Positions 1-9,496 of a stretch of 64,000 nucleotides of DNA are shown in pieces; position 1 is the stretch's first letter, and each line of letters opens with the position of its first letter. Source of the stretch: Actinopolymorpha pittospori (GTDB lineage: Bacteria; Actinomycetota; Actinomycetes; Propionibacteriales; Actinopolymorphaceae); NCBI RefSeq assembly GCF_014873875.1, contig NZ_JADBEM010000001.1:434001-498000 (forward strand), in the 5' to 3' direction. Below the pieces are notes generated by a model. It had not been told where the DNA came from, made no database searches, and saw only the letters and a list, made by a program, of their open reading frames with translations. The position numbers were made by a program, and so were the translations under genes.

Positions 1-1623
1 GACCAGGCGGTTTCGGCTCTGCGGAACAACGATCGCGGCCCGATACTGGCCGTCTGCCTAGGCTACCTGCTGGTCGCGGCAGGCTCGGCGGCGCTGCAGC
101 ACCGATACGTCCGCCTTTCGGCACGCGTGGGCCAAGACGTGATCCTCGACCTCCTCGGGAGCATCTTCCGCCACTCCCAGGCGCTGAGCATCGACTTCCA
201 CGAGCGGTACACCTCCGGCCGGCTCACCTCCAGGGCCACCAGCGACGTCGGAGCGCTCCGCAGCCTGCTCACCAAAGGACTGGAGGACATCGTTAGCGCC
301 GTGCTGACAACGGTCTACATCACCGGCCTACTGCTGTACCTCGACTGGCAACTGGGCCTGGCTGCGGTGGCTGTGGGAGGGCCGCTGTACCTGGCCGTCC
401 GGTCCTTCCGCCGCCGCGCCGCGCGCGTCTATCGCGCACGCTCAAGCGTGATGGCCACGGTCACCAGGAAGTTCACTGAGACCTTTCACAACATCCGTGC
501 GGTGCAGACCTTCCGGCTGGAAAGGTGCAACGACGAGTCCTTCAGACGGATCAATCGTCAACACGCGCACGTCAACGGTGACGCCGCCCTGGAGATGGGC
601 CGGTACGCGACATCGTCTCGACTCATCGCCAACGCCGACATCGCGCTCCTCGTCATGTGGGGTGCCTACCGTGTCGCCTCCCACAGCCTGGAACTCGGTG
701 TCTTCGCCGCCGCGGTTCTCTACCTGCGCCGTCTGTATGACGATCCACTCAAACTCGGAGGCGTGCTGGACGCCTACCAGTCAGCGGTCGCCTCCCTGGA
801 GAAGATCGCGGCCCTGCTGGCACAGCGGCCTTCGGTCCCCGAGCCCGACGCGCCCCAACAGCTGCCGGCGAAAGCCCCCGGTCGACGCGGCCGCCAGGTC
901 GTCTTCGAGAACGTGGCCTTCACCTACCGCACCGGCGGCGAGGTCCTGCCCCGCTTCGACCTCTGTCTCGCTCCCGGCAAGACTGTGGCCGTTGTCGGAG
1001 CGACCGGCGCCGGGAAATCAACGCTGGCCAAGCTGCTGGCCCGATTCCACGACCCCTCACCCGGCCGCGTCCTCCTCGACGGCGTAGATCTGCGTCACCT
1101 CGCCACGGCTGAACTGCGACGCAGCGTCGTGATGGTGACCCAAGACGCCTTCATCTTCTCCGGAACCATCGCCGACAACATCGCGATCGGCCGCCCCGAA
1201 GCCGACCGGGAAGACATCGAACGGGTGGCACAAGCGATCGGCGCACACGACTTCATCAGTGCGCTGCCAGACGGCTACGACACCGACGTCCGCACCCGCG
1301 GCACCCTCATCTCCGCGGGGCAGCGGCAACTGGTAGCACTCGCCCGCGTCTTGCTCGCCGATCCGAGTGTGGTGATCCTCGACGAGGCCACATCCTCCCT
1401 CGACATCCCGGGCGAAGGGCTCGTCCAACACGCCATGAGCACGGTATTGGAGGGGCGCACAGCCCTGGTCATCGCACACCGCCTCTCAACGGTCCGCATC
1501 GCCGACCGGGTGCTGGTGATGGCCGACGGGCGCATCATCGAAGACGGCACGCCCGACGAACTCATCGACAGGCGAGGGAGGTTCGCAGACCTACACGCTG
1601 CATGGAAAGACAGCCTCACGTGA
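1..1623 (+). CDS. ABC exporter, fused membrane and ATPase domains (5' partial)
   Basis: The frame is open from base 1, so the gene starts upstream; an internal GTG at 127 is not the true start. About 540 residues are visible. Residues 1-270 form the membrane-spanning ABC exporter domain, and residues 295-540 the nucleotide-binding domain. The latter shows Walker A GATGAGKST (about 334-342), a Q-loop in MVTQD, a slightly altered signature ISAGQ, Walker B VVILDEA and the H-loop histidine in IAHR. This is the half-transporter layout of lipid, drug or peptide exporters, which work as homo- or heterodimers in the membrane. The substrate cannot be read from the sequence. No partner half-transporter follows, so any partner lies upstream of the window. 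Confidence 0.93.
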   Translation, partial: DQAVSALRNNDRGPILAVCLGYLLVAAGSAALQHRYVRLSARVGQDVILDLLGSIFRHSQALSIDFHERYTSGRLTSRATSDVGALRSLLTKGLEDIVSAVLTTVYITGLLLYLDWQLGLAAVAVGGPLYLAVRSFRRRAARVYRARSSVMATVTRKFTETFHNIRAVQTFRLERCNDESFRRINRQHAHVNGDAALEMGRYATSSRLIANADIALLVMWGAYRVASHSLELGVFAAAVLYLRRLYDDPLKLGGVLDAYQSAVASLEKIAALLAQRPSVPEPDAPQQLPAKAPGRRGRQVVFENVAFTYRTGGEVLPRFDLCLAPGKTVAVVGATGAGKSTLAKLLARFHDPSPGRVLLDGVDLRHLATAELRRSVVMVTQDAFIFSGTIADNIAIGRPEADREDIERVAQAIGAHDFISALPDGYDTDVRTRGTLISAGQRQLVALARVLLADPSVVILDEATSSLDIPGEGLVQHAMSTVLEGRTALVIAHRLSTVRIADRVLVMADGRIIEDGTPDELIDRRGRFADLHAAWKDSLT

Positions 1624-1975
1624 GCGACCCGTCCCTCGTCCGGGGCCGTCTGGCAATCGTTGCGGACGCTGTTTCAGGCGTTCACAGGTCGGGCTCGTCG
1701 CCAAAGTCTTCTGTGCAAACGCCTGATGCGGCATGCCTGCCAGGCGGCAGGCCAGCTCCTCGATGTCTCTCCAGCTTCTACCGCGAACGCGGTGATCTCG
1801 GGCGAGCGACTGGTGCAGCCGTTAACGATTCCTTCGCGGGGTGTCCGTAAGAGGAACCCCCAACGGACACCCGGCGTGGCAAACCGCGGCCGGCGTCGAC
1901 CAGCACGGGCGCCGTCTCATTTACCCCGTCCGGTGATCGTCTCAGTTGTCGGGGGCTATTCGTACGCTGCCGGAC
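1624..1975. other. Intergenic, no gene recognised
   Basis: Only overlapping shadow frames are seen here. The one notable structure is the inverted repeat at 1839-1872, listed separately. Confidence 0.6.
1839..1872. terminator. Inverted repeat, possible terminator
   Basis: The 10-base arm GGGTGTCCGT (1839-1848) pairs perfectly with ACGGACACCC (1863-1872) across a 14-base loop. It lies over 200 bases after the ABC gene and 100 bases before the recombinase. It could be a terminator or a site used by the recombinase. Confidence 0.4.
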
Positions 1976-2560
1976 ATGACCGCCACGCCGATCGGGTGCG
2001 CCCGCTGCTCCACCGACGCCCAGGACCTCACCGCCCAGCGCCAGACTCTCGCCGGACTCGGCGTCGCCGCCGACCGGATCTACCTGGACAAGGGGCTGAC
2101 TGGCACCAACCGTCGCCGGCCTGGCCTCGACCAGGCCCTCGCCGCCGTCCGGGCCGGCGACACCCTCGCCGTGCCGAAGCTCGACCGGCTCGCCCGGTCC
2201 GTCCCCGACGCCCGCGACATCGGCGACTCCCTCGTGGACCGCGGCGTACGGCTCTCCCTCGGCGGCACCATCTACGACCCCGCCGACCCGCTTGGCAAGA
2301 TGTTCTTCAACATCCTCGCCACCTTCGCCGAATTCGAGGTCGACCTACTCCGGCTCCGCACCCGCGAAGGGATGGCCGTCCCCCGCGCGAAGGGCAAGCT
2401 GCGCGGCAAGCAGCCGAAGCTCACCACCCGGCAGCAACGCGAGCTGGTACCGATGCACGACACCGGCGAGTACTCCAAGGCCGACCTCGCCGAGCTGTTC
2501 ACCGTCTCCCGCGCCACCGTGTACCGGGTCCTCGAACGCCACCGCGCCACCGCAGCCTGA
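1976..2560 (+). CDS. Small serine recombinase (resolvase/invertase type)
   Basis: This 194-residue protein has the length and order of Tn3-resolvase and Hin/Pin invertases. The N-terminal catalytic domain carries the nucleophile serine in ARCST (Ser12), where the usual motif is ARVST, and the arginine-rich motif DRLARS near residue 66. A helix-turn-helix lies in the last 40 residues. Such enzymes cut and rejoin DNA through a phosphoserine link to resolve transposon cointegrates or invert segments. I chose ATG 1976, which puts the serine about 12 residues in, over the longer frame from 1946. No partner transposase is adjacent, but a relic of a plasmid-type gene follows. It may be what is left of a mobile element. 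Confidence 0.88.
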   Translation: MTATPIGCARCSTDAQDLTAQRQTLAGLGVAADRIYLDKGLTGTNRRRPGLDQALAAVRAGDTLAVPKLDRLARSVPDARDIGDSLVDRGVRLSLGGTIYDPADPLGKMFFNILATFAEFEVDLLRLRTREGMAVPRAKGKLRGKQPKLTTRQQRELVPMHDTGEYSKADLAELFTVSRATVYRVLERHRATAA

Positions 2561-2784
2561 TCCAGGCGCGGAACTCCAATCGTTGCTTTTGTGCTGGAAG
2601 CTACGGCGACCCCGAATGCCCGCTGCTGCGCCGAGTGAACCAGTGGGGGTATCACCGAGACGTGGCCGCCACGTGTGGCACGTAGATCTGCGGAAGAGGA
2701 GCCACCCGCACGCGTGGTTGAGCCAGAGATTCCCCTCGTCGCCGGGTCTCACAGAGTCCGCGTTCGAGGCGGTCAGCCGTCGGG

Positions 2785-3378
2785 GTGTCGATTGACGCGA
2801 CCGTCGGGGACCGTGAGGAGGCCGAGGTGCGGCGGGGGCAGAGGGCCCAGGACCGGGCCAGGCGGCTGACCGGGCGCGCCGAGAGGCGGAGCAGGCGCGG
2901 GCGGAGGCGCGGCACGCTGCTTACCGTTGGAATCGCCGATCACATCCCCCTTTGGTCAGCCGATTCTGGTCGGTCATCACTCGCAGCGGCGGGCAGAGCG
3001 GGACGCCGAGCGGATCCGTTCTCACATCGATGCCAGCATCGAGCACCAGGAGCGCGCCGCGCGGGCGCGGGCGGCGGCCGGGACGGCGGCCGCGGCGTCT
3101 GGGGCTCGGCATAACCCGGTGACGGTGGCCAACCGGATCGAGCGGCTCGAGGCTGAGGTTCGGCGAGGCGAGCGTGAGCTCGAGCGTTTCGACCAGGCGC
3201 AGGGAGACCCGGGGAGCAGGCACCGCAGGGGGCTTCTGGACCGTCTGGCGGTCGCTCGGGCCGACATGGAGCATTGGCGGTTGGTGCGGGCGCAGCAGAT
3301 CTTCGATGGTGTGGCGAGCAACTCGCCCGGATGGTCCGTCATCTCGCTGGCCCGAACACTGACCGGCGCTGACACGAC
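2785..3378 (+). pseudogene. DUF3560-type gene relic, frameshifted
   Basis: Recognisable stretches of a DUF3560-like protein run through all three forward frames. An arginine-rich part starts at 2785. The piece ending RHAAYRW is read in another frame near 2925. FGQPILVGHHS and the coiled-coil part with RIERLEAEVR and the AHWR-like DMEHWRLVRAQQI follow in the frame from about 2950. At least two single-base shifts are needed to join them. The last frame then runs on into the opposite-strand gene without a stop of its own, so the 3' end is also lost. From memory, DUF3560 proteins are common on actinobacterial plasmids and integrative elements, which fits the neighbouring recombinase. The family assignment rests on recalled motif similarity. 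Confidence 0.6.
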
Positions 3379-3410
3379 GAGGCCCCCAGCGCGGCGACGC
3401 CGGGGGCCTC
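3379..3410 (-). terminator. Stem-loop terminator of the secreted-protein gene
   Basis: The arms GAGGCCCCC (3379-3387) and GGGGGCCTC (3402-3410) pair perfectly around a 14-base loop. The hairpin begins 20 bases beyond the stop codon of the leftward gene ending at 3430. Confidence 0.65.
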
Positions 3411-3429
3411 GGACTGAGTGCACGTCAGG

Positions 3430-3897
3430 TCATCCGGAGGTGCCCATGGTGAAGGTGTTGGACTCCGGGGCGACCCACTTGCCGGTGTTGCCGTTGTACC
3501 GGGTGGCCCGCCAGGTGATCTGGTGGCCCTCCGCGAAGTCCTTGTTGCACTTGGCCCAGGTGCCGTTCCCGTGTGCGTTGCGGCAGGTGCCCCAGCGTCC
3601 GTAGTCGGTGTACCAACGCATGACGGCCGAATAGCCGTCGGCCTTGATGTCCTTGACGTAGATGACGTCGCCGACAGGATCGAAGCACGCCGTCGCGCCG
3701 GTCGTCCCGTTGCAGTAGTAGCCGTGGTAGTACAACGGCGCGCCCGACTTCACGGCCTCGTTCCACTCGTAGGTGTACGCCGCCTGCGGGCCACTGGGCG
3801 CGACCCTGGCCTGTGCCGGTCCGGCGAGCATCGGTGTGGCGGCCATCAGTAAGCCGCATGTCGCGGCCGCGGCTGCCTTGGCGATGGTGGCGAACAT
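3430..3897 (-). CDS. Small secreted protein, function unknown
   Basis: The 155-residue product starts with a short Ala-rich hydrophobic signal peptide and a likely AQA cleavage site near residue 30. The mature part is about 125 residues, rich in Tyr, Trp, Gly and Asn, with four cysteines that could form two disulfides. The start is secure: GGAGGAG lies seven bases before ATG 3897. I do not recognise the family. It looks like one of the small extracellular proteins of actinomycetes, and nothing nearby indicates a role. A clear stem-loop follows the stop codon, so it is probably a single-gene unit. Confidence 0.75.
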   Translation of the reverse strand: MFATIAKAAAAATCGLLMAATPMLAGPAQARVAPSGPQAAYTYEWNEAVKSGAPLYYHGYYCNGTTGATACFDPVGDVIYVKDIKADGYSAVMRWYTDYGRWGTCRNAHGNGTWAKCNKDFAEGHQITWRATRYNGNTGKWVAPESNTFTMGTSG

Positions 3898-5160
3898 GAC
3901 GGATCTCCTCCTACGTCGCGGACCGACCCTGCGTCAGCCCAGCCCGCCAACCCTAGAGGTCGGACCTGTATCCCCCGACCACCTACCTGACCGACGCGCA
4001 CGCAGGGGCCCGCCAGGCGCCGAGCCCCGAAGCATCGTCTACGCGCCTGAGCTCTACACCTCGGAACGGATCAGCGGCCCAGACACCGCCAAACTCATCG
4101 CGGAGAGCCCGCAAGACAGGGCAGCTCGCGACGTAAGCCTCGGCCCCCGACCCACACAGGGGGTACGTCGACGCGGTTCCCCACGAGTCGGTTGCATCCG
4201 AAGTCGGCGCCGAGTCGATGGGGCTGAGGGGCGGGCGAGAGGGATAGCCAGATGGCCGGCGACGCGCGAACCATCGGTGGAGGCGGGCGGCATGAGAATG
4301 ACAAGCCCATCTGGCACCGTCGGCGGCGGCGCAGACACCATCACGGCTGCCGGGATGACCAGCGGCGACAGCAGGCAGACGGCCCCAAGCGGCAACGCAA
4401 GGACGAGCATGAGAAACCTGCGTGGTCGAAGCCGCGACTGACGAGGCAAGGTGCCAGCCAGCGCGCATGCCTGTCCCCCATGAGTCGACCCGCGCTCACC
4501 GCTGGACAACCAGACGGTGCCCGCCACCAGCAGCGTCGCGCAGATCGTTCCGTCTGCGAGCACCACGAGATTCTCCGGCATCTCTCCGGCGATGTGATCA
4601 AAGGTCTTGAGGATCATGGACTTCACCATCCAAAGATCTAACACCTGAAGTTCTGAACTGCCACCCGTCAGTCACCAGAGATCTCAGCTCCGGTGGGCAG
4701 CTGACCACGGCTGCCTTGCAAGAAAGTCCCGGACGAGGTTGCATGGCCGGGCCTCCTGGGTTGAAGCACGTATGACGAGTTCGGTGGCGAGTTCCATGTG
4801 GTGGGATACGAGTTCCTTCCCGCCGGCCAGACACAGCGCGAGGCGCAGGGCGACGGCGCCCTACCGCGCAGCGGCTGCGCACGCGGGCCGGACGTGCGCG
4901 GGAAGCCCGTCGTCCGCGCCCGCGGCAGTGAGGCAGGGCGGCTTCCGCGGGTGGAGCGGTTGAACGACACGTCCGAGGTCCTTACCCTCATGGCTCGCGG
5001 CGACCAGGCACCCGGAACGCGGGGAGGACTTGAGTACGAGTTCCTCGGTGTGCATTCAACCTACCAACATGATCATTGGGAGCCTCGCCCTCAACGCCGG
5101 TGAGCCGGTCGGGTGTCGGCCTGGATTTGCGCCTCGATCTGGGCCCGACACAGCCGCAGC
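3898..5160. other. Low-information stretch, one weak ORF candidate
   Basis: No family is recognised in any frame. One leftward reading frame (4054-4644) begins with two plausible hydrophobic segments but then turns Arg/Pro-rich like non-coding GC-rich DNA. It is listed separately as a doubtful candidate. Confidence 0.5.
4054..4644 (-). CDS. Doubtful small membrane protein
   Basis: The frame from GTG 4644 (or ATG 4629) encodes up to 196 residues. Residues about 25-47 and 78-105 are hydrophobic enough to cross the membrane. After residue 120 the composition becomes Arg, Pro and Ser rich, as expected of chance frames in this DNA. No good ribosome binding site is visible and no family is recognised. 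It may be a decayed gene or chance. Confidence 0.25.
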   Translation of the reverse strand: MLDLWMVKSMILKTFDHIAGEMPENLVVLADGTICATLLVAGTVWLSSGERGSTHGGQACALAGTLPRQSRLRPRRFLMLVLALPLGAVCLLSPLVIPAAVMVSAPPPTVPDGLVILMPPASTDGSRVAGHLAIPLARPSAPSTRRRLRMQPTRGEPRRRTPCVGRGPRLTSRAALSCGLSAMSLAVSGPLIRSEV

Positions 5161-5163
5161 ATG

Positions 5164-5683
5164 CGCAGCTCGTACGTTCGCGGTGGTGCCGCGGGGGAGC
5201 CCCCTGCTCACCGTGACCGGTCCCGGCCCAGTGGGGGTGAGCTGCAACACCGCCACGCCGTTGTCGGCGCGGGTCGACCGTCCCATCGAGGTCTCCGTGG
5301 GCGCGGAAGTCGTTGCCGGGTCTACCCGGCTGCGAGCCGGCACCGCGCAGAAGCTCGTCCTCAACATGATCTCGACCATCACAATGGTCCGGCTTGGCAA
5401 GACCTACGGAAATCTGATGGTCGAGATGCAGACCAGCAACAACAAGCTCATCGCGCGGGCGGTCCGGATGGTTAGTAAGATCACCGGCGTCGCGCCCGAC
5501 GTCGCCGAAGCGGCTTTGGAGCAGGCCGGCCGGGACGTCAAGACCGTCGTCCTCATCCTCCAACGCGGAATCGACGCCACCGAGGCCCGGAAACAGCTCG
5601 AGGCGGTCGGCGTCAGGCTCACGGAGACCCTGGATGCCGGGGCTGCGGCGCGTCGGAACGGGCGCGGTGGGAGACGGCAGTAG
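5164..5683 (+). pseudogene. murQ: murQ relic (N-acetylmuramic acid 6-phosphate etherase), C-terminal part
   Basis: The final 140 residues match the end of MurQ. Visible landmarks are VSCNTATPLS, the strongly conserved GSTRLRAGTAQKLVLNM, the ITMVRLGKTYGNLMV stretch, and the C-terminal helical repeat with ALEQAGRDVK and EARKQLEAVGV. MurQ removes the lactyl ether from MurNAc-6-phosphate during cell-wall recycling. An intact MurQ is about 300 residues with its sugar-binding SIS domain first. Here the first half is missing and the stretch before VSCN is already degraded, so the product cannot be functional. No other cell-wall recycling gene is adjacent. Confidence 0.8.
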
Positions 5684-6202
5684 GGTCGCGTCACGGCCCG
5701 GTTCTCGTAGTGATTCCTGACCAGCTGGTGATCGCGGTGGGCGACCCTGCGGACGGCGCCGTACTTGGGAGTCGGTGACAGCCACTACAGAGTTCGACCG
5801 CGAGTGCTCGTCGGGTGGCCCGGACCCCGGAAGGGCGGCGGACCCCGGCCGAGCAGGGTGGCGGCGTGGGTCGGTGCCATCCCGTCCGTAATGGCGGCCC
5901 GGTCCGGGCTGAACGCCGCGCCGAACAGGGACCGGCACCGTGACGCAACCGAACTGCGGGAGCCGGTCTTGGCGGTAAAAGGGTGTCAAGCCGGCTGGCG
6001 TATCCCATGAACGTGGTCAGCCCCCGTTGTGTCCTGCTGTCGCGAGAGCGTCACTCACACAATGCCCGTCTGGCCTGGCTGAGCCCACTGCCGGGGCGCG
6101 GCCGGGTATCGGCCGCACTCCGACGGTGGTGGCTGGAAGGCTCACAGCCAGAACCACGTTACTACTTCCGCATGAGAAATGGCCTGCGAGCCGGGGTGAG
6201 AC
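5684..6202. other. Intergenic, no gene recognised
   Basis: Only shadow frames are seen between the murQ relic and the end of the leftward 497-residue gene. Confidence 0.6.
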
Positions 6203-7696
6203 TCAGCAGGACATGGACGGAGCATGAAGCGGAAGGTCAAGGCGAAGGAGGCTTGCGGGCGCGGGTTTGCCTTTGTCCGACCAGCGGACCTGGTTGTCCC
6301 CGACAAGATAGAGCTTACGCTCCGGAGCTGACTTCAAGGAGATCGTCAGGTCCTCGTTGTACAGCACGGGCTCATAATAACCACCACCCAACCCCCAGTC
6401 GGCATAACCGTCATGTCCCTCTCCTAGGTCCCGATCAATCCCCTCCGTTTCCTTCCTCAGGTACAGGTCACCGTCCTTGAAAACCCACCGGACGCCATGG
6501 GCATTCTTTTCGTCCGTTTCGACAGAGACGTAACTGTTGTAGCCAGCTCCCAGCCACCCCAGGAACTGCCCGGTTGAGAAGCTGTAGCACTTCGCGTGCT
6601 CCCATGCGTGGGTCCCCTCGAGCAGGGCGTAGGTAGACCAGCCCCACCAGTCTTTCGTCCAGCTGTAGTCCTGCCGGTCGGCCACATTCTTGCGCCGGGC
6701 GACAACGCCGTCCTGCAGCCGGAACAGCGGCGAGAAGTTCTCCTTAGACGTCACGTCCCCGACTCGGGCAAGGTCCGGGATGAACTCCAACGCCCGGTAG
6801 AGGTCTGGGCCGCCCATATATGCCTTCCACACGTCGTCGGCGGATGCCTGGACAGCGCGCACGGCCATGTCACGGTTCGCTCCGCTGACCGAATCGAGTA
6901 GTCGCTTGTCTCCATACACGGTCCAGGAGTCACCGACCGCGTTGTGCACCTTCAGGCCGTGGTAGCAGTCTTCATCGTGCATGCAGCGCACAAGAAGGCT
7001 GCCTAAAGTTCCGCTGTAGCCGGGGAACGGCGTCGTGACCTGGTCGTACAATTCCTTGCGCGGTGCCCGCAGGTGGCCCGCCGAGAACAGGTCCGTCAGG
7101 AAGTGGTCGGCAAACGCATTCATCGCGTAGGCTTGCGCGAGTCGCGCCCTCCGTGCCGCGGGATCTACACCGGCCGAAGCCCGCGCGTCGCGGGCTTCGC
7201 GCATCGCGACCGCGTGCCCGGCCCGGTAAGCCACTATCGCGTAATTTGTGAAATGATCCCAGTTCTCTGCAGCGAGCGACAGGTAGCGCCCCGGCGGGAA
7301 GAAGTCCGAAATGGCGGAGCCTCCCCCGGTCAACCTGTTCCACCTTGCAGAAAGCGAGTCGCCAAGAGCGGCATACGCCAGCGAAGGCTCCCGGCCGGCT
7401 TCCAAGGCCCGCTCCACTGCCACGATCTCCTCTGCCATGATCTCGAGGATCTTAAGTGTCTCCTTCCATGAGGATGTAAGGGCCTTGAAGGCGGCGGTGA
7501 AGGCAGCCACTGGATTGCGAGACGTGCTGATGGGTGCGCCCACAACGCCATAGAAGTCCCCTCCCAAGGCGATGCATTGCCCGTAGGTCAGGGGTCCCGC
7601 CCCGGTGTACAACGGCAGTCCCTTGGCCGGTACAACGTCCGATTCGAACTCCAACTCGATCTGGTCACCGATCCATGCGTGCTCTGCACTCTCCAT
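6203..7696 (-). CDS. Unrecognised 497-aa protein with a His/Asp metal-site-like motif
   Basis: The start is well supported: GAAGGGG lies seven bases before ATG 7696. The protein has no signal peptide or membrane segment. Its helical middle holds two conserved-looking blocks, NWDHFTNYAIVAYRAGH (145-161) and NAFADHFLTDLFSAGH (193-208). The spacing of His and Asp residues (H147, H161, H198, D202, H208) resembles metal-binding helices of zinc-dependent phospholipase C and S1/P1 nucleases. The C-terminal 130 residues are aromatic and look beta-rich, possibly a carbohydrate- or lipid-binding module. The metal-enzyme reading is inference, and no catalytic activity is assigned. It stands alone between two gene-poor stretches. 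Confidence 0.72.
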   Translation of the reverse strand: MESAEHAWIGDQIELEFESDVVPAKGLPLYTGAGPLTYGQCIALGGDFYGVVGAPISTSRNPVAAFTAAFKALTSSWKETLKILEIMAEEIVAVERALEAGREPSLAYAALGDSLSARWNRLTGGGSAISDFFPPGRYLSLAAENWDHFTNYAIVAYRAGHAVAMREARDARASAGVDPAARRARLAQAYAMNAFADHFLTDLFSAGHLRAPRKELYDQVTTPFPGYSGTLGSLLVRCMHDEDCYHGLKVHNAVGDSWTVYGDKRLLDSVSGANRDMAVRAVQASADDVWKAYMGGPDLYRALEFIPDLARVGDVTSKENFSPLFRLQDGVVARRKNVADRQDYSWTKDWWGWSTYALLEGTHAWEHAKCYSFSTGQFLGWLGAGYNSYVSVETDEKNAHGVRWVFKDGDLYLRKETEGIDRDLGEGHDGYADWGLGGGYYEPVLYNEDLTISLKSAPERKLYLVGDNQVRWSDKGKPAPASLLRLDLPLHAPSMSC

Positions 7697-8311
7697 GAAA
7701 GCCCCTTCGAAATGCTCGAATGAACGGTTGAAAATCCGGTTGGCTTAGCACTGCCCTTTCAAGGCCCGCAGTCGTGGTGCCAACCTGGCGTGTGGACATC
7801 CAACAGAGTCAGTTGTCGCTGCCCCTCGACCGATGATCGCGGGCATCCGAAGGTGGCGCGACGGTAGCCCTACCGTACGGACCGTCCATGCTTTTGCGGT
7901 GATCCACCTGCCCTTACACCCCGGTCAGCTCATCAAGGGGACGGTAGGGAAGACCTGCCTTGTCCTGTGGCACCCAGGCGGACGTGCATTGACCAGTTCC
8001 ACTCGACCACTTGGCTAGGCTCGTCCCGGATATCTTGACTGGCGATCTTGGTCTGAACGGATGATCAAGAGCGATGAGCGGGGACCGAGGGCGGCCCGAC
8101 CGCGATGGCTGACAGCACGATCATCAACGTCGGCCCCGACGGGGACGACCACTCCAATGCCCCGCCGGGCCGCCGTCCTCCGTCCCGCCGCACGGCGTCT
8201 CTGTGAGCGGCGTCAGGCCCGCATGCGTGGTCCAATCGGGCTCCGTCACGTGGGACCACTCGATCCGAAACCGCGTTGACAGCGGACGGGTCCGACCGTT
8301 CGGATGGCCTC
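7697..8311. other. Intergenic between divergent genes, no gene recognised
   Basis: This stretch separates the leftward 497-residue gene from the rightward phosphotransferase. It contains the palindrome at 7861-7876. A 33-codon frame at 8105-8206 starts with ATG but has no recognisable content. Confidence 0.5.
7861..7876. promoter_or_regulatory. 16-base palindrome, possible operator
   Basis: ACGGTAG and CTACCGT form 7-base inverted arms around CC. The size and intergenic position would suit a dimeric repressor of TetR or GntR type. No matching regulator gene is adjacent. Confidence 0.25.
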
Positions 8312-9217
8312 GTGAGCCCCCGCAAGAACCACGCCGACCAGGCCGACATCGACACACCGCTCGTCCGCGAGCTGGTGGCCGCGCAGTTCCCGCAGTGGGC
8401 CGCGTTGCCGCTGGAGCCGGTCGACTCCGGCGGACTGTGCAACGCGATCTACCGCCTCGGTTCCGACCTGTCCGTACGGCTGTCGCTCTGGCCCGCGGGC
8501 ACCGACGTAGTCCAACGGGAGCAGGCGAAACTCGCGGCACTCGCGCCGTTCCTGCCTATGGCCATCCCTACTGTCGAGGCGATCGGCTCACCCACCGACG
8601 CGTTCCCGGGCACGTGGTCCGTCCACCGCTGGCTCGCCGGTACGCACCCCTCCCCCGGCGCGCTGGTTGATCCGCGTGGGCTGGCGACGGACCTCGCGGC
8701 GTTCGTCGACGCGTTCCGGCGGATCGACCTGCCAGACCGGCCGCCGGCGTATCCGGGCGAGCGCCGGACGCGCGCTCCGATGGTCTCGATGGACTCCTCG
8801 ACACGGAAGGCGATCGACGAGCTGGACGGCCTGATCGACACTCGCGCAGCATCGGCGTCGTGGGAGGAGTCGCTCGCGGCGCCCTACGACGGGCGCGAGG
8901 TGTGGGTGCACTCGGACCTGACGCCGAGCAACCTGCTCGTGTCGGCGGAGGGCCGGCTGACCGCGGTGCTCGACTTCGAGACATGCGGTGTCGGCGATCC
9001 GGCGTGCGACCTGTTCCCCGTGTGGTACCTGCTGCCCGCGAACCTCCGCGACGAGTTCCGCGCGGCGCTGGACGTGGACGACGCGACGTGGCTCCGCGGC
9101 CGCGGGCGCGTGCTGTCCCAAGCGCTGATCGTGTTGCCGCACTACAAGGACGCCAACCCGGCGACGGCGAACTACGCGCGGCACGCCATCCGCGAGGTGC
9201 TCGCAGCTCCTCGATGA
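8312..9217 (+). CDS. APH-family phosphotransferase
   Basis: This 301-residue protein has the aminoglycoside/choline kinase-like fold. The catalytic loop reads HSDLTPSNLL, where the usual motif is HGD, and the metal-binding aspartate lies in DFETCGVGDPACD. The N-terminal nucleotide-binding lobe includes the glycine-rich turn around DSGGLCNAIYRL. Family members phosphorylate aminoglycosides, macrolides or small alcohols, but the sequence does not reveal the substrate. I chose GTG 8312; a TTG at 8276 is possible. The last codons overlap sequence that reads as another protein on the opposite strand, so the original 3' end may have been lost in a rearrangement. Confidence 0.8.
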   Translation: MSPRKNHADQADIDTPLVRELVAAQFPQWAALPLEPVDSGGLCNAIYRLGSDLSVRLSLWPAGTDVVQREQAKLAALAPFLPMAIPTVEAIGSPTDAFPGTWSVHRWLAGTHPSPGALVDPRGLATDLAAFVDAFRRIDLPDRPPAYPGERRTRAPMVSMDSSTRKAIDELDGLIDTRAASASWEESLAAPYDGREVWVHSDLTPSNLLVSAEGRLTAVLDFETCGVGDPACDLFPVWYLLPANLRDEFRAALDVDDATWLRGRGRVLSQALIVLPHYKDANPATANYARHAIREVLAAPR

Positions 9218-9496
9218 GGTCTCCGAGCTGGCGCGCGGCGTCGGTGGGGTCGGCATCGGATCGCATCCAGCGCTGTTGCGCGGTGGGGAATCTGCCGGGG
9301 TACAAGGAGGCGTAGGCGAGCACGTTGCGACAAGCGAGCTGGGTGTCGAGGTGTGTCGTACAGCAGCCGCTCGAGGTCGTCTGCTGGTGCGACGCAGCGG
9401 AAGCCATGTCGTCGTCACACATGGTCACGGCCGCGTCGTTGCTCAACGTTGGCGTGGCTTGGTCGAACGGGCTGGTCAATGCGCCGCCATCGGTGA

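Noticed and set aside
9218..9496. Further protein read leftward beyond the WYL stub (LYPGRFPTAQQRWMRSDADP)
   Set aside because: It is protein-like but matches no family I know, and it lacks a start. It may belong to a third broken gene.
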